A stretch of 64,000 nt of DNA from Paenibacillus sp. SYP-B4298 (GTDB taxonomy: Bacteria; Bacillota; Bacilli; Paenibacillales; Paenibacillaceae): contig NZ_CP115484.1 of the NCBI RefSeq assembly GCF_027627475.1, forward strand, positions 1,177,501 to 1,241,500, in the 5' to 3' direction. This document shows, one piece after another, positions 53,201 through 59,818 of this stretch. A program made the translations under genes and the position numbers. A model generated the notes under the pieces. That model was not told the origin of the DNA. It did no database searches and saw nothing but the letters and a program-made list of their open reading frames with translations. The first letter of the stretch is position 1; each line of letters starts with the position of its first letter.

Positions 53201-53659
53201 AGATATGAACAATACACGTACTATAATACCGTTGGAGAATGTATTGATTTTGTACCGCTCTTTATGGACGCAGGGTGGCAGCCGGATCAGATTATGCGCT
53301 CTGCCAATGCTCGGCTGGAGCTGTTGAAGGAGCGCAACCTTAATTTCATGCATCTGCTCATTGATCCGACTTGTCGATATGACTGGTCTGGGGTCAAGCG
53401 GTATGTTCAGTTCGGGGAGCAGTTTGAGCATCTGGACATGTTCATGTTTAATTATATGGGCAATCGTGTGAAGGGGGCGGTGCAGGACAACTACGACGAT
53501 ACCGTCGTGCAGCAGCCGAATCCGCTGCCGCTCCAATCGTTGTTTAACTGTATTGCAGCGTCTTATGAGGACGGGTTTATATTCTCCTTCAGATGCAGCT
53601 ACACGATTGATGTCGGGGAAGTCAGGGAGGCTTTCCTCAAGGCGGCGTGTGAGATATAA
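50264..53659 (+). CDS. Nonribosomal peptide synthetase, A-T-degenerate C
   Basis: 1131 residues, starting directly with an A domain (about 22-505; YTSGSTGMPKG near 164, INGKVDR near 491). A T domain follows (LGGHSL near 548), then a linker (590-720) and a C-type domain (726-1131). That domain's active-site motif reads HHAICDR instead of HHxxxDG. The specificity residues read DAFFLGVTF-K, close to A2 of the first NRPS and to Ile/Val-type codes. Because the upstream NRPS ends in a free C domain, the pair together make one C-A-T module split over two proteins. No thioesterase or reductase terminates the line, so release by the terminal C domain is inferred. The ATG overlaps the GT17 stop; a terminator follows. 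Confidence 0.94.
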   Translation: MEINAHVSNPLGIQQRNSSICHLFEEQVERRSGHLAVVLGEQQLTYGELNERANKLARTLRAEGVQPDQPVGIMADRSLAMIVGLLAILKAGGAYMPIDPGYPEARIHYMLEDSGAKLLLTQDHLGYPAFLGNTLNLNDSQVYHRDGSNLEPVAGTHDLAYVIYTSGSTGMPKGVMVEHRNVIGLVKNCNYIALDETTRILQTGAVVFDASTFEIWGALLNGGRLYLVNHEVLLNPEQLKETIDACGITTMFLTTPLFNQLTQQDSRLFSGLKTLLVGGETLSVKLINRVLRNLPDLELMSVYGPTENTTFSTAYRIEGEQSGSIPIGRPINGSAVYVVDPGMNIVHAGGWGELLLGGEGVARGYLNQPELTAERFIASPFRSGERCYRTGDWGRWRTDGTLEFKGRIDRQVKMNGYRIELEEIEAQLAAVESVREAVALVREERGEKQLCAYYVADRELTASELRAALEHQMPAYMMPSYLVQLEKFPLTINGKVDREALPLPEESWQTAAEPDTPATELEARLVNIWQEVLAVPSLSVLDRFLDLGGHSLKALTLMSRMKRAGCPVTLSEIYHYQSIRALAAHLQSVQQEEEAGLIESKEALLSWLRRETKGKYELSSYPVRDVFGEMNHWHVLYSDDVERDRVDRLVQMMRGRVARHLLPHYIVSLQRQFEADPGETMDEDAFCRRLGVEEVDAEEVNAIRARLEADYEQVDRQIRSGEVTQEYPLGAIQQMQIRFHTQPSIVSFKLDEYVDVELLDQSYARLVEQQGLLRSVAVQGEVCLNWREYAFPAASMPRLCLIDVSESGSCGLFMGMLRDVLQHTRYHPERILHQMFVIKRNLREHVVIGLLHHAICDRVTTEIVERQLVSCYRHLLLHQARPSEEVKPFADYVKQVQRGPQRISEQELISTYELGAFHRSKRDALQRLEHRTSDESLSFSVALPTREQSMGHALSIYTKGLQTYLGMEHFPLLFLYDGRRYEQYTYYNTVGECIDFVPLFMDAGWQPDQIMRSANARLELLKERNLNFMHLLIDPTCRYDWSGVKRYVQFGEQFEHLDMFMFNYMGNRVKGAVQDNYDDTVVQQPNPLPLQSLFNCIAASYEDGFIFSFRCSYTIDVGEVREAFLKAACEI

Positions 53660-53683
53660 GATGGAAGGATTGCTTGAAGGAAC

Positions 53684-53718
53684 AGCCCAGGAATGTTGTC
53701 ACAGCATTCTTGGGCTTT
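53684..53718 (+). terminator. Terminator of the NRPS operon
   Basis: AGCCCA-GAATG pairs with CATTC-TGGGCT around one mismatch and is followed by TTG. It lies 25 bp past the stop of the second NRPS. Confidence 0.75.
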
Positions 53719-53845
53719 GTCAGTTGAGGCTGTCATACTTAAAAATCGCTGGTCGGACAGTTTTTTTAACATGTAGATGCTGCGCTATACGGATGAATCA
53801 CTTTTTCAACAATAATGTTGACAAAGTTGGAATCGGAGAGTACCC

Positions 53846-53861
53846 TTACTTTATAAAGTAA
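53846..53861. promoter_or_regulatory. 16-bp perfect palindrome upstream of the HesB-type gene
   Basis: TTACTTTATAAAGTAA is fully symmetrical and lies 70 bp before the start, just after a TTGACA (53817-53822). It could be an operator; the regulator is unknown. Confidence 0.5.
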
Positions 53862-53930
53862 AATGTTTAATAAGTAAGCCGATGCGAGGATCGTCTTGCC
53901 TATGCGCACTGTAAAATGGAGGGATGAGCT

Positions 53931-54287
53931 ATGATTCAGGTTACCGAAGCAGCAGCAAGGAAAATAACAGAGATTATCGAGGAGGCTGACCTGCCCGGAG
54001 GATTCTTGAGAGTAGGCATCGATGAAGGGGGCTGCAGCGGATTATCCTACTCGCTGACGGTGGATGAGCAGCTAAATACGGAAGACATCATACTGGATCA
54101 AGGTGAATTCAGCATCCGTGTGCATGAGGATCGAATGCGATTTGTGGAAGGGCTAGTGATCGATTATGCGGATATGGGGATGACAGGCGGCTTCATCATG
54201 AATAATCCCAATGCGAAGGTGTCCTGTGGATGCGGAGCCAGCTTCCGTATAGCCGGCTATCGCGGCGAAGTGAAGAAGTGTGATTAG
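53931..54287 (+). CDS. HesB/IscA family iron-sulfur cluster carrier protein
   Basis: 118 residues, usual family length. The three conserved cysteines are present: GGCSGLSY near 35, and CGCG near 100-102 in SCGCGASF. A-type carriers hold an Fe-S cluster and pass it to apo-enzymes in the cytoplasm. GGAGGGATGAG precedes the ATG. The gene stands apart from a suf operon. The TAG stop lies inside a repeat (54285-54330). A second HesB-fold gene without cysteines follows, probably in a separate or attenuated transcript. Confidence 0.93.
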   Translation: MIQVTEAAARKITEIIEEADLPGGFLRVGIDEGGCSGLSYSLTVDEQLNTEDIILDQGEFSIRVHEDRMRFVEGLVIDYADMGMTGGFIMNNPNAKVSCGCGASFRIAGYRGEVKKCD

Positions 54288-54330
54288 GTCGTGTCTGAAC
54301 ACCCGTTCAGAGTTTTCAGACACGCCCTAG
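54285..54330 (+). repeat. Palindromic repeat, copy 1, also terminator-like
   Basis: TAGGTCGTGTCTGAA at the left pairs with TTTCAGACACGCCCTAG at the right as a stem-loop. The same element occurs inverted at 57725-57793 with about 22 bp more in its loop. The first TAG is the stop codon of the HesB-type gene. Confidence 0.75.
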
Positions 54331-54357
54331 ATTGAGAAACAAGGAGGAGGATTGGCA

Positions 54358-54642
54358 ATGAAATCATTGGTCGTCTCCGATAAAGCGATTCATTCGTTCA
54401 AGCGGGACTGGGATCTGGAGAGTGGGCAGGTCAGAATCTACGGCAAATATGCCGGAGGGGCGCCCGACGCCTTCACCGTTGGCTTAAATGCTCACGCGAT
54501 CCCGATCGACCCCGTGTGGGAGCATTCCATTGCAGGCATTCGCTTCTTTGTTGAGCGCACGGATGCCTGGATTTTGGAGAATGCCCTCCTACAGATCGAT
54601 TGTAATGAGGATGGAATCACGCTGCATAAAACAGCACAGTGA
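54358..54642 (+). CDS. HesB-fold protein without cluster cysteines
   Basis: 94 residues from ATG 54358 (AGGAGG ends 7 bp upstream; TTG 54352 is too close). VSDKAIHSFKRDWDLESGQV, RIYGKYAGGAPDAFTVGLNA and GIRFFVERTDAWIL follow the HesB-like fold of YneR/YqkB-type proteins. Cys occurs only once (IDCNEDG), near the C-terminus, so cluster binding in the IscA manner is not possible. Function of the subgroup is unknown. It follows the true IscA-type gene in the same direction across a repeat. Confidence 0.78.
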   Translation: MKSLVVSDKAIHSFKRDWDLESGQVRIYGKYAGGAPDAFTVGLNAHAIPIDPVWEHSIAGIRFFVERTDAWILENALLQIDCNEDGITLHKTAQ

Positions 54643-54797
54643 ATCGCCGAATCGTATCCCCCGAATATGCAGACGGCCAGCCGCTTCGAGCACACGCACA
54701 CGAACGGTCACGGCGTCTTACGACCCTCCTTGCTCCTTGGGCCAGCCAAGCCCTAGTAGAGCAGAGAGGGTCTTTCTATCTTCATCAGGCGCTTGCC

Positions 54798-56075
54798 CTA
54801 ATGCCTTGCTTCCATAGCACCCGCCTGCTTGGCCTTGGCACCCGCCGCACCCCGGACAAGCGGAGGGAGAAAGGTCAAGTATAAGAAGCTAACCATCATA
54901 TTACAGAGCGCCAGCGCAATGTGAAGCCAGGTAACGCTAATCCATGCTGGGAAGGCGATCGCGATCGCTCCTAGCGCCATAGAGTGGCCGAGCATCATGA
55001 CAGGCTCGATGAGCGAGTTCACTCGTCCCATCTGCTGTGGAGGCACTAGCTCCGGCAGCCAGCTTCCCAGCGCAATATTAATCGGGGCGATCACAATCCC
55101 TGCTACAAGGACTAGGGTGAAGTAGATCTCCACCTGGCTTGCAGCACCTAGCCCCCCGATAAGCAGGCTAGACAGGAATAGACCGATGAGCAGGATTGGC
55201 GTTCGCGTGAAGCGCCGGATGAGCAGCGGCCCCATGATGCTGCCAGCCAGAAAGCCGATACCCAGAAAGACCGTAATGAGCGAGGAATGGACGACGTACT
55301 GGTCAGGGCTGAGCTTATATTTCATAGCGAAGATCGGAAGGACAGAGAAGACGCCGTTCACGATGCCGAAGAACAGGAAGCCGCTGATCAGCACCAGCAG
55401 CAGTCGATTGTGGGCAATATAGCGAATCCCCTCCCAGAAGTCGCCAAGCACCAGCGAGAAGCGGAGATCGCGAGCCAGGTGCCTCCCATTCGGGGTGCGG
55501 GCATGGTCCGGGAAGTCTGCCCAGGAGAGCAGCAGGCCGGATAACACGAAGCTGAACATATCAATGAGGATCGCTCCCTCAATGCCGATGAAATGATAGG
55601 CCGTAGCCCCAAGGCTCATGCCAAACAGCATAAAAATGCTCGTGATGATCTGGTTCAGCCCGGAGGCTTGCACGTATTGCTCGGAGCCAATACTGCCCTG
55701 CAGCAGCCCCATCTCGGCCGGACCAAAAAACTTCGAGATCGCGCTGCGCAAAAACAGGATAAGAAAGCAGACGAACAACAGATCATAATGAATCACAAGC
55801 AGTAGCAGCAGCGTCAGAAAGGCGCGAATCCAGTCGCTGTAGGCGGCAATATGCTTGCGGTCGAATCGGTCAGCGATGACACCTACAAGCCAGAATACGG
55901 CCAGAGTGGGCAGCGAGTACATCAGCTCCGCTAGCGTTGCATACGATGGCTGTTCACTGAACCGATCGACCATGTAATAGGCGAATGCCATCGTGCCGAC
56001 TACACTTCCAAGCTGTGAGGTAAAGGTGGCGAAGAACAGCTTGCGAAACGTTGGATTGCGAAACAATGCGTTCAT
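54798..56075 (-). CDS. MFS transporter (drug efflux-type)
   Basis: 425 residues with about twelve membrane segments. The loop after segment 2 reads GVIADRFDRKHIAAYSDWIR, the standard MFS motif A (G-x-x-x-D-R-x-x-R). The central cytoplasmic loop and duplicate motif (GSIMGPLLIRRF) are also present. It resembles the MFS_3 (enterobactin-exporter-like) efflux group. The start overlaps the tetR stop by 4 bp (ATGA), so both are on one transcript. It stands 1.1 kb from the NRPS operon and might export the peptide, but the linked TetR makes a general efflux role equally likely. Confidence 0.92.
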   Translation of the reverse strand: MNALFRNPTFRKLFFATFTSQLGSVVGTMAFAYYMVDRFSEQPSYATLAELMYSLPTLAVFWLVGVIADRFDRKHIAAYSDWIRAFLTLLLLLVIHYDLLFVCFLILFLRSAISKFFGPAEMGLLQGSIGSEQYVQASGLNQIITSIFMLFGMSLGATAYHFIGIEGAILIDMFSFVLSGLLLSWADFPDHARTPNGRHLARDLRFSLVLGDFWEGIRYIAHNRLLLVLISGFLFFGIVNGVFSVLPIFAMKYKLSPDQYVVHSSLITVFLGIGFLAGSIMGPLLIRRFTRTPILLIGLFLSSLLIGGLGAASQVEIYFTLVLVAGIVIAPINIALGSWLPELVPPQQMGRVNSLIEPVMMLGHSMALGAIAIAFPAWISVTWLHIALALCNMMVSFLYLTFLPPLVRGAAGAKAKQAGAMEARH

Positions 56076-56773
56076 TTCGTGCTCTCCTCATCTGTGGGGA
56101 TATGCAATGGTGCAGATGCTTGTACAGGTGCAGATGCTTGTACAGGCGCAGGTGCGGGTACAGGCCGCAGCAGAACGTTCAGATATGCCGTTAACGCATC
56201 GAACTGCATTGCGGTCTTGGCGTTGTGCGCCCCGACCGTGATGGCATGCGTCGTGATCCCCTCCTGATAGGAGGCTGCGAGCCTGGAGATGTCCATGACA
56301 TCCCTATTCGGAGTGAATTCTCCACGTTCTACTCCCATTTGCAGCAGTCTTGCGAATCGGGCGATTCCCGTCTCATAGCGCTTCATCAGCAATGCACGGC
56401 GCCCCTCGTCCCGTGAACGAACCAGGAAATACTCGTAGAAGGCGGGGTGAAGTCCGGTAAGGGGGTCGCGAAGCAGCTCCTCAAGCTGCTGTGAGTAGAG
56501 GGTGGTTATGACCTCCCATATCGATAACGAGGAGTGAATGAGCTCTTCAAGATACTGTTCATACTGCTCATCTTGCAGATCAAGCAGTGCTTCGAAGATT
56601 TCCTCCTTGGTATGGTAATACAGGTAAATCCAGCCCCGGCTCATTCCGGCTTCCTCGACGATGTCCTTCAACGTTGCCGCTCCATAGCCCTTCTCTGCGA
56701 ACACTCGCTTGGCTGCCTGAAGAATCTGCACATTTCGCTGCTCCTTCTGATGATCCGATAGCTTGGGTGACAT
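56072..56773 (-). CDS. TetR family regulator, YfiR-like, with repeat tail
   Basis: 233 residues from ATG 56773; AAAGGAG lies 8 bp upstream, and the longer frame to 56812 overlaps the likely operator. The N-terminal helix-turn-helix is ILQAAKRVFAEKGYGAATLK with AGMSRGWIYLYYHTKEEI. The effector domain follows. The C-terminus carries an Ala/Pro/Val/Gln-rich tail encoded by 18-bp repeats (56111-56164). The gene is translationally coupled to the MFS transporter and most likely represses it. Confidence 0.9.
   Translation of the reverse strand: MSPKLSDHQKEQRNVQILQAAKRVFAEKGYGAATLKDIVEEAGMSRGWIYLYYHTKEEIFEALLDLQDEQYEQYLEELIHSSLSIWEVITTLYSQQLEELLRDPLTGLHPAFYEYFLVRSRDEGRRALLMKRYETGIARFARLLQMGVERGEFTPNRDVMDISRLAASYQEGITTHAITVGAHNAKTAMQFDALTAYLNVLLRPVPAPAPVQASAPVQASAPLHIPTDEESTK
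56111..56164 (-). repeat. 18-bp tandem repeat in the tetR 3' end
   Basis: Two identical units, TGCAGATGCTTGTACAGG, and a third with four changes run head to tail. On the coding strand they give repeated PVQASA-like residues. The copy number may vary between strains. Confidence 0.85.
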
Positions 56774-56797
56774 CCGATCTACTCCTTTGATGTAAAA

Positions 56798-56836
56798 TGA
56801 ACTGCGATTCATTTAATATAAATGACACTCGGTTCA
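56798..56836. promoter_or_regulatory. Twin operator candidate of the TetR-MFS operon
   Basis: TGAACTGCGATTCA (56798-56811) and TGACACTCGGTTCA (56823-56836) are two TGA-N8-TCA dyads, 25 bp centre to centre. Together they form a larger inverted repeat with ATTTA/TAAAT between them. They lie directly upstream of the tetR ribosome site. Confidence 0.65.
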
Positions 56837-56957
56837 TTTTGCAATCTTTTTTTGAGAGAAGCGCTAAATTGTCGTTTTTGCTTAAAAATTGAATATCCTT
56901 CCTTTTAAATTTGCTATAGTGAAACCCCTCTCTTATAGCTACAATAGAAGAGTGAAA

Positions 56958-56971
56958 TGAAAGCGTTTTAC
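56958..56971 (+). promoter_or_regulatory. cre-like site upstream of the GH16 gene
   Basis: TGAAAGCGTTTTAC shares 13 bases with the sites at 16782 and 23715. It lies 47 bp before the start, so CcpA control of lichenase is likely. Confidence 0.6.
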
Positions 56972-57017
56972 CGCGGGAGCTCTTTCAGGTTCACTCAATT
57001 CTATGTGGAGGTGTAGC

Positions 57018-57728
57018 ATGAAAAAGAAAACATGGGTAACACTGGTAACCACCGGTATGCTCTCCTTGCTGCTGGCTGTGAGCGCATCTGCGGCTTACGT
57101 GTTCTGGGAGCCACTGACTTACTTTAATTCCGGCACGTGGCATAAGGCCGACGGCTGGTCGAATGGGGGCATGTTTAATTGTACGTGGCGTGCAAACAAT
57201 GTTAACTTTTCCAATGGCACCATGAAGCTCGGGTTGACGAGCTCCGCCTACAATAAATTTGATTGCGGGGAATACCGCTCCAACAATACGTATGGGTATG
57301 GACTCTATGAGGTGTCGATGAAGCCAGCGAAAAATACAGGCATTGTCTCCTCCTTCTTCACCTACACAGGCCCTTCCCATGGCACGCAATGGGATGAGAT
57401 TGATATTGAGTTTCTCGGCAAGGATACGACCAAGGTGCAATTCAACTACTTCACCAATGGGGCAGGAGGCAATGAGAAGATCGTTGACCTTGGTTTTGAT
57501 GCCTCGCAGGGCTTCCACACCTATGCCTTTGACTGGCAGCCAGGATATATCAAATGGTATGTTGACGGGGTGCTGAAGCATACTGCAACGAGGAATATTC
57601 CTACGACACCAGGCCACATTATGATGAACATCTGGAATGGAGTAGGCGTGGACAGTTGGCTCGGTTCGTATAACGGAGCGAACCCGCTGTATGCCGAATA
57701 CGATTGGGTGAAATATACGAGCAACTAG
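57018..57728 (+). CDS. bglS: Secreted GH16 beta-1,3-1,4-glucanase (lichenase)
   Basis: 236 residues from ATG 57018, set by GGAGG 6 bp upstream. Signal peptide 1-26 (ending ASA-A). The compact jelly-roll carries [11 protein letters not shown] near 125-135; the two Glu are nucleophile and acid/base and the middle Asp assists. [33 protein letters not shown] and [14 protein letters not shown] are typical of Bacillus and Paenibacillus lichenases. It cuts mixed-linkage beta-glucan outside the cell. A cre-like site lies upstream. The stop codon is the first TAG of repeat copy 2. Confidence 0.95.
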   Translation: MKKKTWVTLVTTGMLSLLLAVSASAAYVFWEPLTYFNSGTWHKADGWSNGGMFNCTWRANNVNFSNGTMKLGLTSSAYNKFDCGEYRSNNTYGYGLYEVSMKPAKNTGIVSSFFTYTGPSHGTQWDEIDIEFLGKDTTKVQFNYFTNGAGGNEKIVDLGFDASQGFHTYAFDWQPGYIKWYVDGVLKHTATRNIPTTPGHIMMNIWNGVGVDSWLGSYNGANPLYAEYDWVKYTSN

Positions 57729-57793
57729 GGGCGTGTCTGATCACTCTGAACGGATCAGATCTGGTCGAAGACGGGTTTTCAGACACGACCTAG
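57725..57793 (-). repeat. Palindromic repeat, copy 2 (inverse of copy 1)
   Basis: CTAGGGGCGTGTCTGA at the left pairs with TCAGACACGACCTAG at the right. Read on the minus strand it matches copy 1 at 54285-54330, including CGTTCAGAGT in the loop, with an extra segment of about 22 bp. It begins at the GH16 stop codon. Confidence 0.75.
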
Positions 57794-57819
57794 TCATGAG
57801 ATGTCGTACAAAGCCGTGC

Positions 57820-57846
57820 AAAAGCAGCCCCTGGAGGCTGCTTTTG
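57820..57846 (+). terminator. Terminator downstream of the GH16 gene
   Basis: AAAAGCAGCC pairs with GGCTGCTTTT around a 6-base loop, followed by GTG. The A/T flanks would let it work on both strands. Confidence 0.8.
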
Positions 57847-58016
57847 TGTTCCTATACGCATGGAATTAAAGCGATTGCACAAATTAAAGGTAGATATTCA
57901 ATATCCAACATCCTAAATAAATGCAATAAATGTTGCAATGTTAGTATGGGCAGTTATAGGATGAATTCATTATGATTGTTGTTGTAATCATATTACACGG
58001 ACTGGGGGAAATGCAG

Positions 58017-59717
58017 TTGAACGTAACGAAAAAAAGACGGATGGGCGGCATGTTGCTGGCGTGTGTGTTGACCGTATCCGCTGTATTGAGCGGGTGTGGC
58101 ACTAGCGGTTCGGGAAATGACAAGCCGAACCAGGCGACAAATACAGAGAGCGCCGGCTCGCAAGCGACGATGAAGGATGGCAAGTATGATCCGCCCATTA
58201 CACTCACGTATCTGAGACCATGGGGGCCGGATGTAAAGTTCAAGTCCGGTGAGGACCAGAACAATAACGTTCATGTGCAATGGGCGAAGGACAAGCTGGG
58301 TATTGAGCTGAAGAATCAGTGGATTTCTCCATCCACGAACAATGCATTTGAGAACAAGCTGCGCTTGTCGCTGGCGTCCAATGCGGAGATGCCTGACGTT
58401 ATCGCTTATCGTGGCGATTTCAATCTGGTACGCGAGCTGATCGAGTCCGGCAAGTTTGTAGACGGGGGCGAGCTGTTCGACAAATATGCTAGCGATACAT
58501 GGAAAGCGGCTATGAATGAGGATCCTACAGTATGGTATCCGAATATGCAGGATGGCAAGCGGATCGGAATTCCGATTCTCGACTATTCCTACAACGGCGA
58601 CCCTGTCATGTGGATTCGCGAGGACTGGATGAAGAAGTTCAACTTCGAAGCGCCGAAGACACTCGAGGATCTGGAGAAGATTATGGAGGCCTTCACGAAT
58701 GAGGACCCGGACGGCAACGGCAAGAAGGATACATTTGGTCTGGCGATTGGCTTCAAGAACTTCATCAACACCTGGATGTCCGATACCGGCTGGGTATTCG
58801 GCGCTTATGGCACGATGCCGAACCAGTGGAACAAAACTGCTGATGGGCAGCTTGAGTACGGCTCGGTAACCGAGGGTGCGAAGCAGGCACTGGGCACACT
58901 GCAGAACTGGATGAGCAAGGGCTATATCTCTGCAGAAGCAGGCGTATATGACGAAGCGAAAGCGTCAGAGGACTTCACCGCTGGCCGTGCGGGAATTGTC
59001 GTAGGACCGTACTGGATGCCGGCATGGCCTCTGGAGGATGTAAAGAAGAATAACCCGGAAGCGGAGTACAAGGCGTATCCGATCCCTGCCGGTCCGAATG
59101 GACAAGCAGGCCGTCGCGGCACACCTAACGGTAACGGCGTAATTCTGATCAACAAGGATATGAAAAACCCGGAAGCCTTCTTTAAATACCAGAACTACCT
59201 GTTCGACAATTTTGCCAATCCGCAGGCAGGCGGCGAGTTCGAGCACGGCCTGGCTGAAGGCTACGACTGGGTGATGGTTGATGGCAAGCCGACAACAGAT
59301 GCAGCGCATACGGGCGGCTTCGCACCTGAGAAGTACACGATTACCTTTGACGGCGCACGTATTCCGAGCTTGAATATGACATCGCTGGAGAAGCTTGCCC
59401 GTGGCGAAGAGCCTACGACTCCATTCGAGATCAAGCTGGCGAACAGTGTGCCGAAGCCGATGGTTGAGGCGTCACAGATCGTTATGGCTCAGAAGGATAT
59501 TGTCATTGCAAGCATGTTCACCGGTACTCCGACAGCAACGATGCAGATGAATAACGATATTTTGGACAAGATGGAGAAGGACACCTTCTCACAGATTATT
59601 TACGGCAAAGCACCGCTTGATTCGTTCGATGCCTTTGTAGAGAAATGGAAATCCGCAGGCGGAGACCAGATCACGAAGGAAGTTAACGAGTGGTATCAAT
59701 CGGTAAGCGGCAAATAA
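58017..59717 (+). CDS. Extracellular solute-binding lipoprotein, LplA-like
   Basis: 566 residues from TTG 58017, 7 bp after GGGGGA. ATG 58011 is only 2 bp from the same site and is less likely. The lipobox LSGC follows a clear signal peptide. The mature part has the long LplA/YtcQ-type fold: ITLTYLRPWGPDVKF, AEMPDVIAYRGDFNLVRELI, TFGLAIGF, YWMPAWPLEDVKKN. Such proteins deliver oligosaccharides to LplB/LplC-type permeases. The matching permease begins at 63307, beyond an inverted two-component pair, so the system is split around its regulator. Confidence 0.92.
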   Translation: MNVTKKRRMGGMLLACVLTVSAVLSGCGTSGSGNDKPNQATNTESAGSQATMKDGKYDPPITLTYLRPWGPDVKFKSGEDQNNNVHVQWAKDKLGIELKNQWISPSTNNAFENKLRLSLASNAEMPDVIAYRGDFNLVRELIESGKFVDGGELFDKYASDTWKAAMNEDPTVWYPNMQDGKRIGIPILDYSYNGDPVMWIREDWMKKFNFEAPKTLEDLEKIMEAFTNEDPDGNGKKDTFGLAIGFKNFINTWMSDTGWVFGAYGTMPNQWNKTADGQLEYGSVTEGAKQALGTLQNWMSKGYISAEAGVYDEAKASEDFTAGRAGIVVGPYWMPAWPLEDVKKNNPEAEYKAYPIPAGPNGQAGRRGTPNGNGVILINKDMKNPEAFFKYQNYLFDNFANPQAGGEFEHGLAEGYDWVMVDGKPTTDAAHTGGFAPEKYTITFDGARIPSLNMTSLEKLARGEEPTTPFEIKLANSVPKPMVEASQIVMAQKDIVIASMFTGTPTATMQMNNDILDKMEKDTFSQIIYGKAPLDSFDAFVEKWKSAGGDQITKEVNEWYQSVSGK

Positions 59718-59733
59718 ACCGTGCACACACCAT

Positions 59734-59784
59734 AACAGCAGGCGCTTCTAGAGACATCATGTCCTTGAAGCGCCTGCTGTTTGG
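59734..59784. terminator. Bidirectional terminator between binding-protein and regulator genes
   Basis: A perfect 15-bp stem, AACAGCAGGCGCTTC with GAAGCGCCTGCTGTT, closes an 18-base loop. TTTGG follows on the plus strand. It lies between two convergent genes. Confidence 0.85.
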
Positions 59785-59818
59785 TTTGGGAGCGAAGTAT
59801 GCGTGGCATCACCTGAGC

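Noticed and set aside
54798-56075. MFS transporter as the certain exporter of the NRPS product
   Set aside because: It is coupled to its own TetR regulator and separated from the NRPS operon by a terminator and two HesB-fold genes; the link is only proximity.
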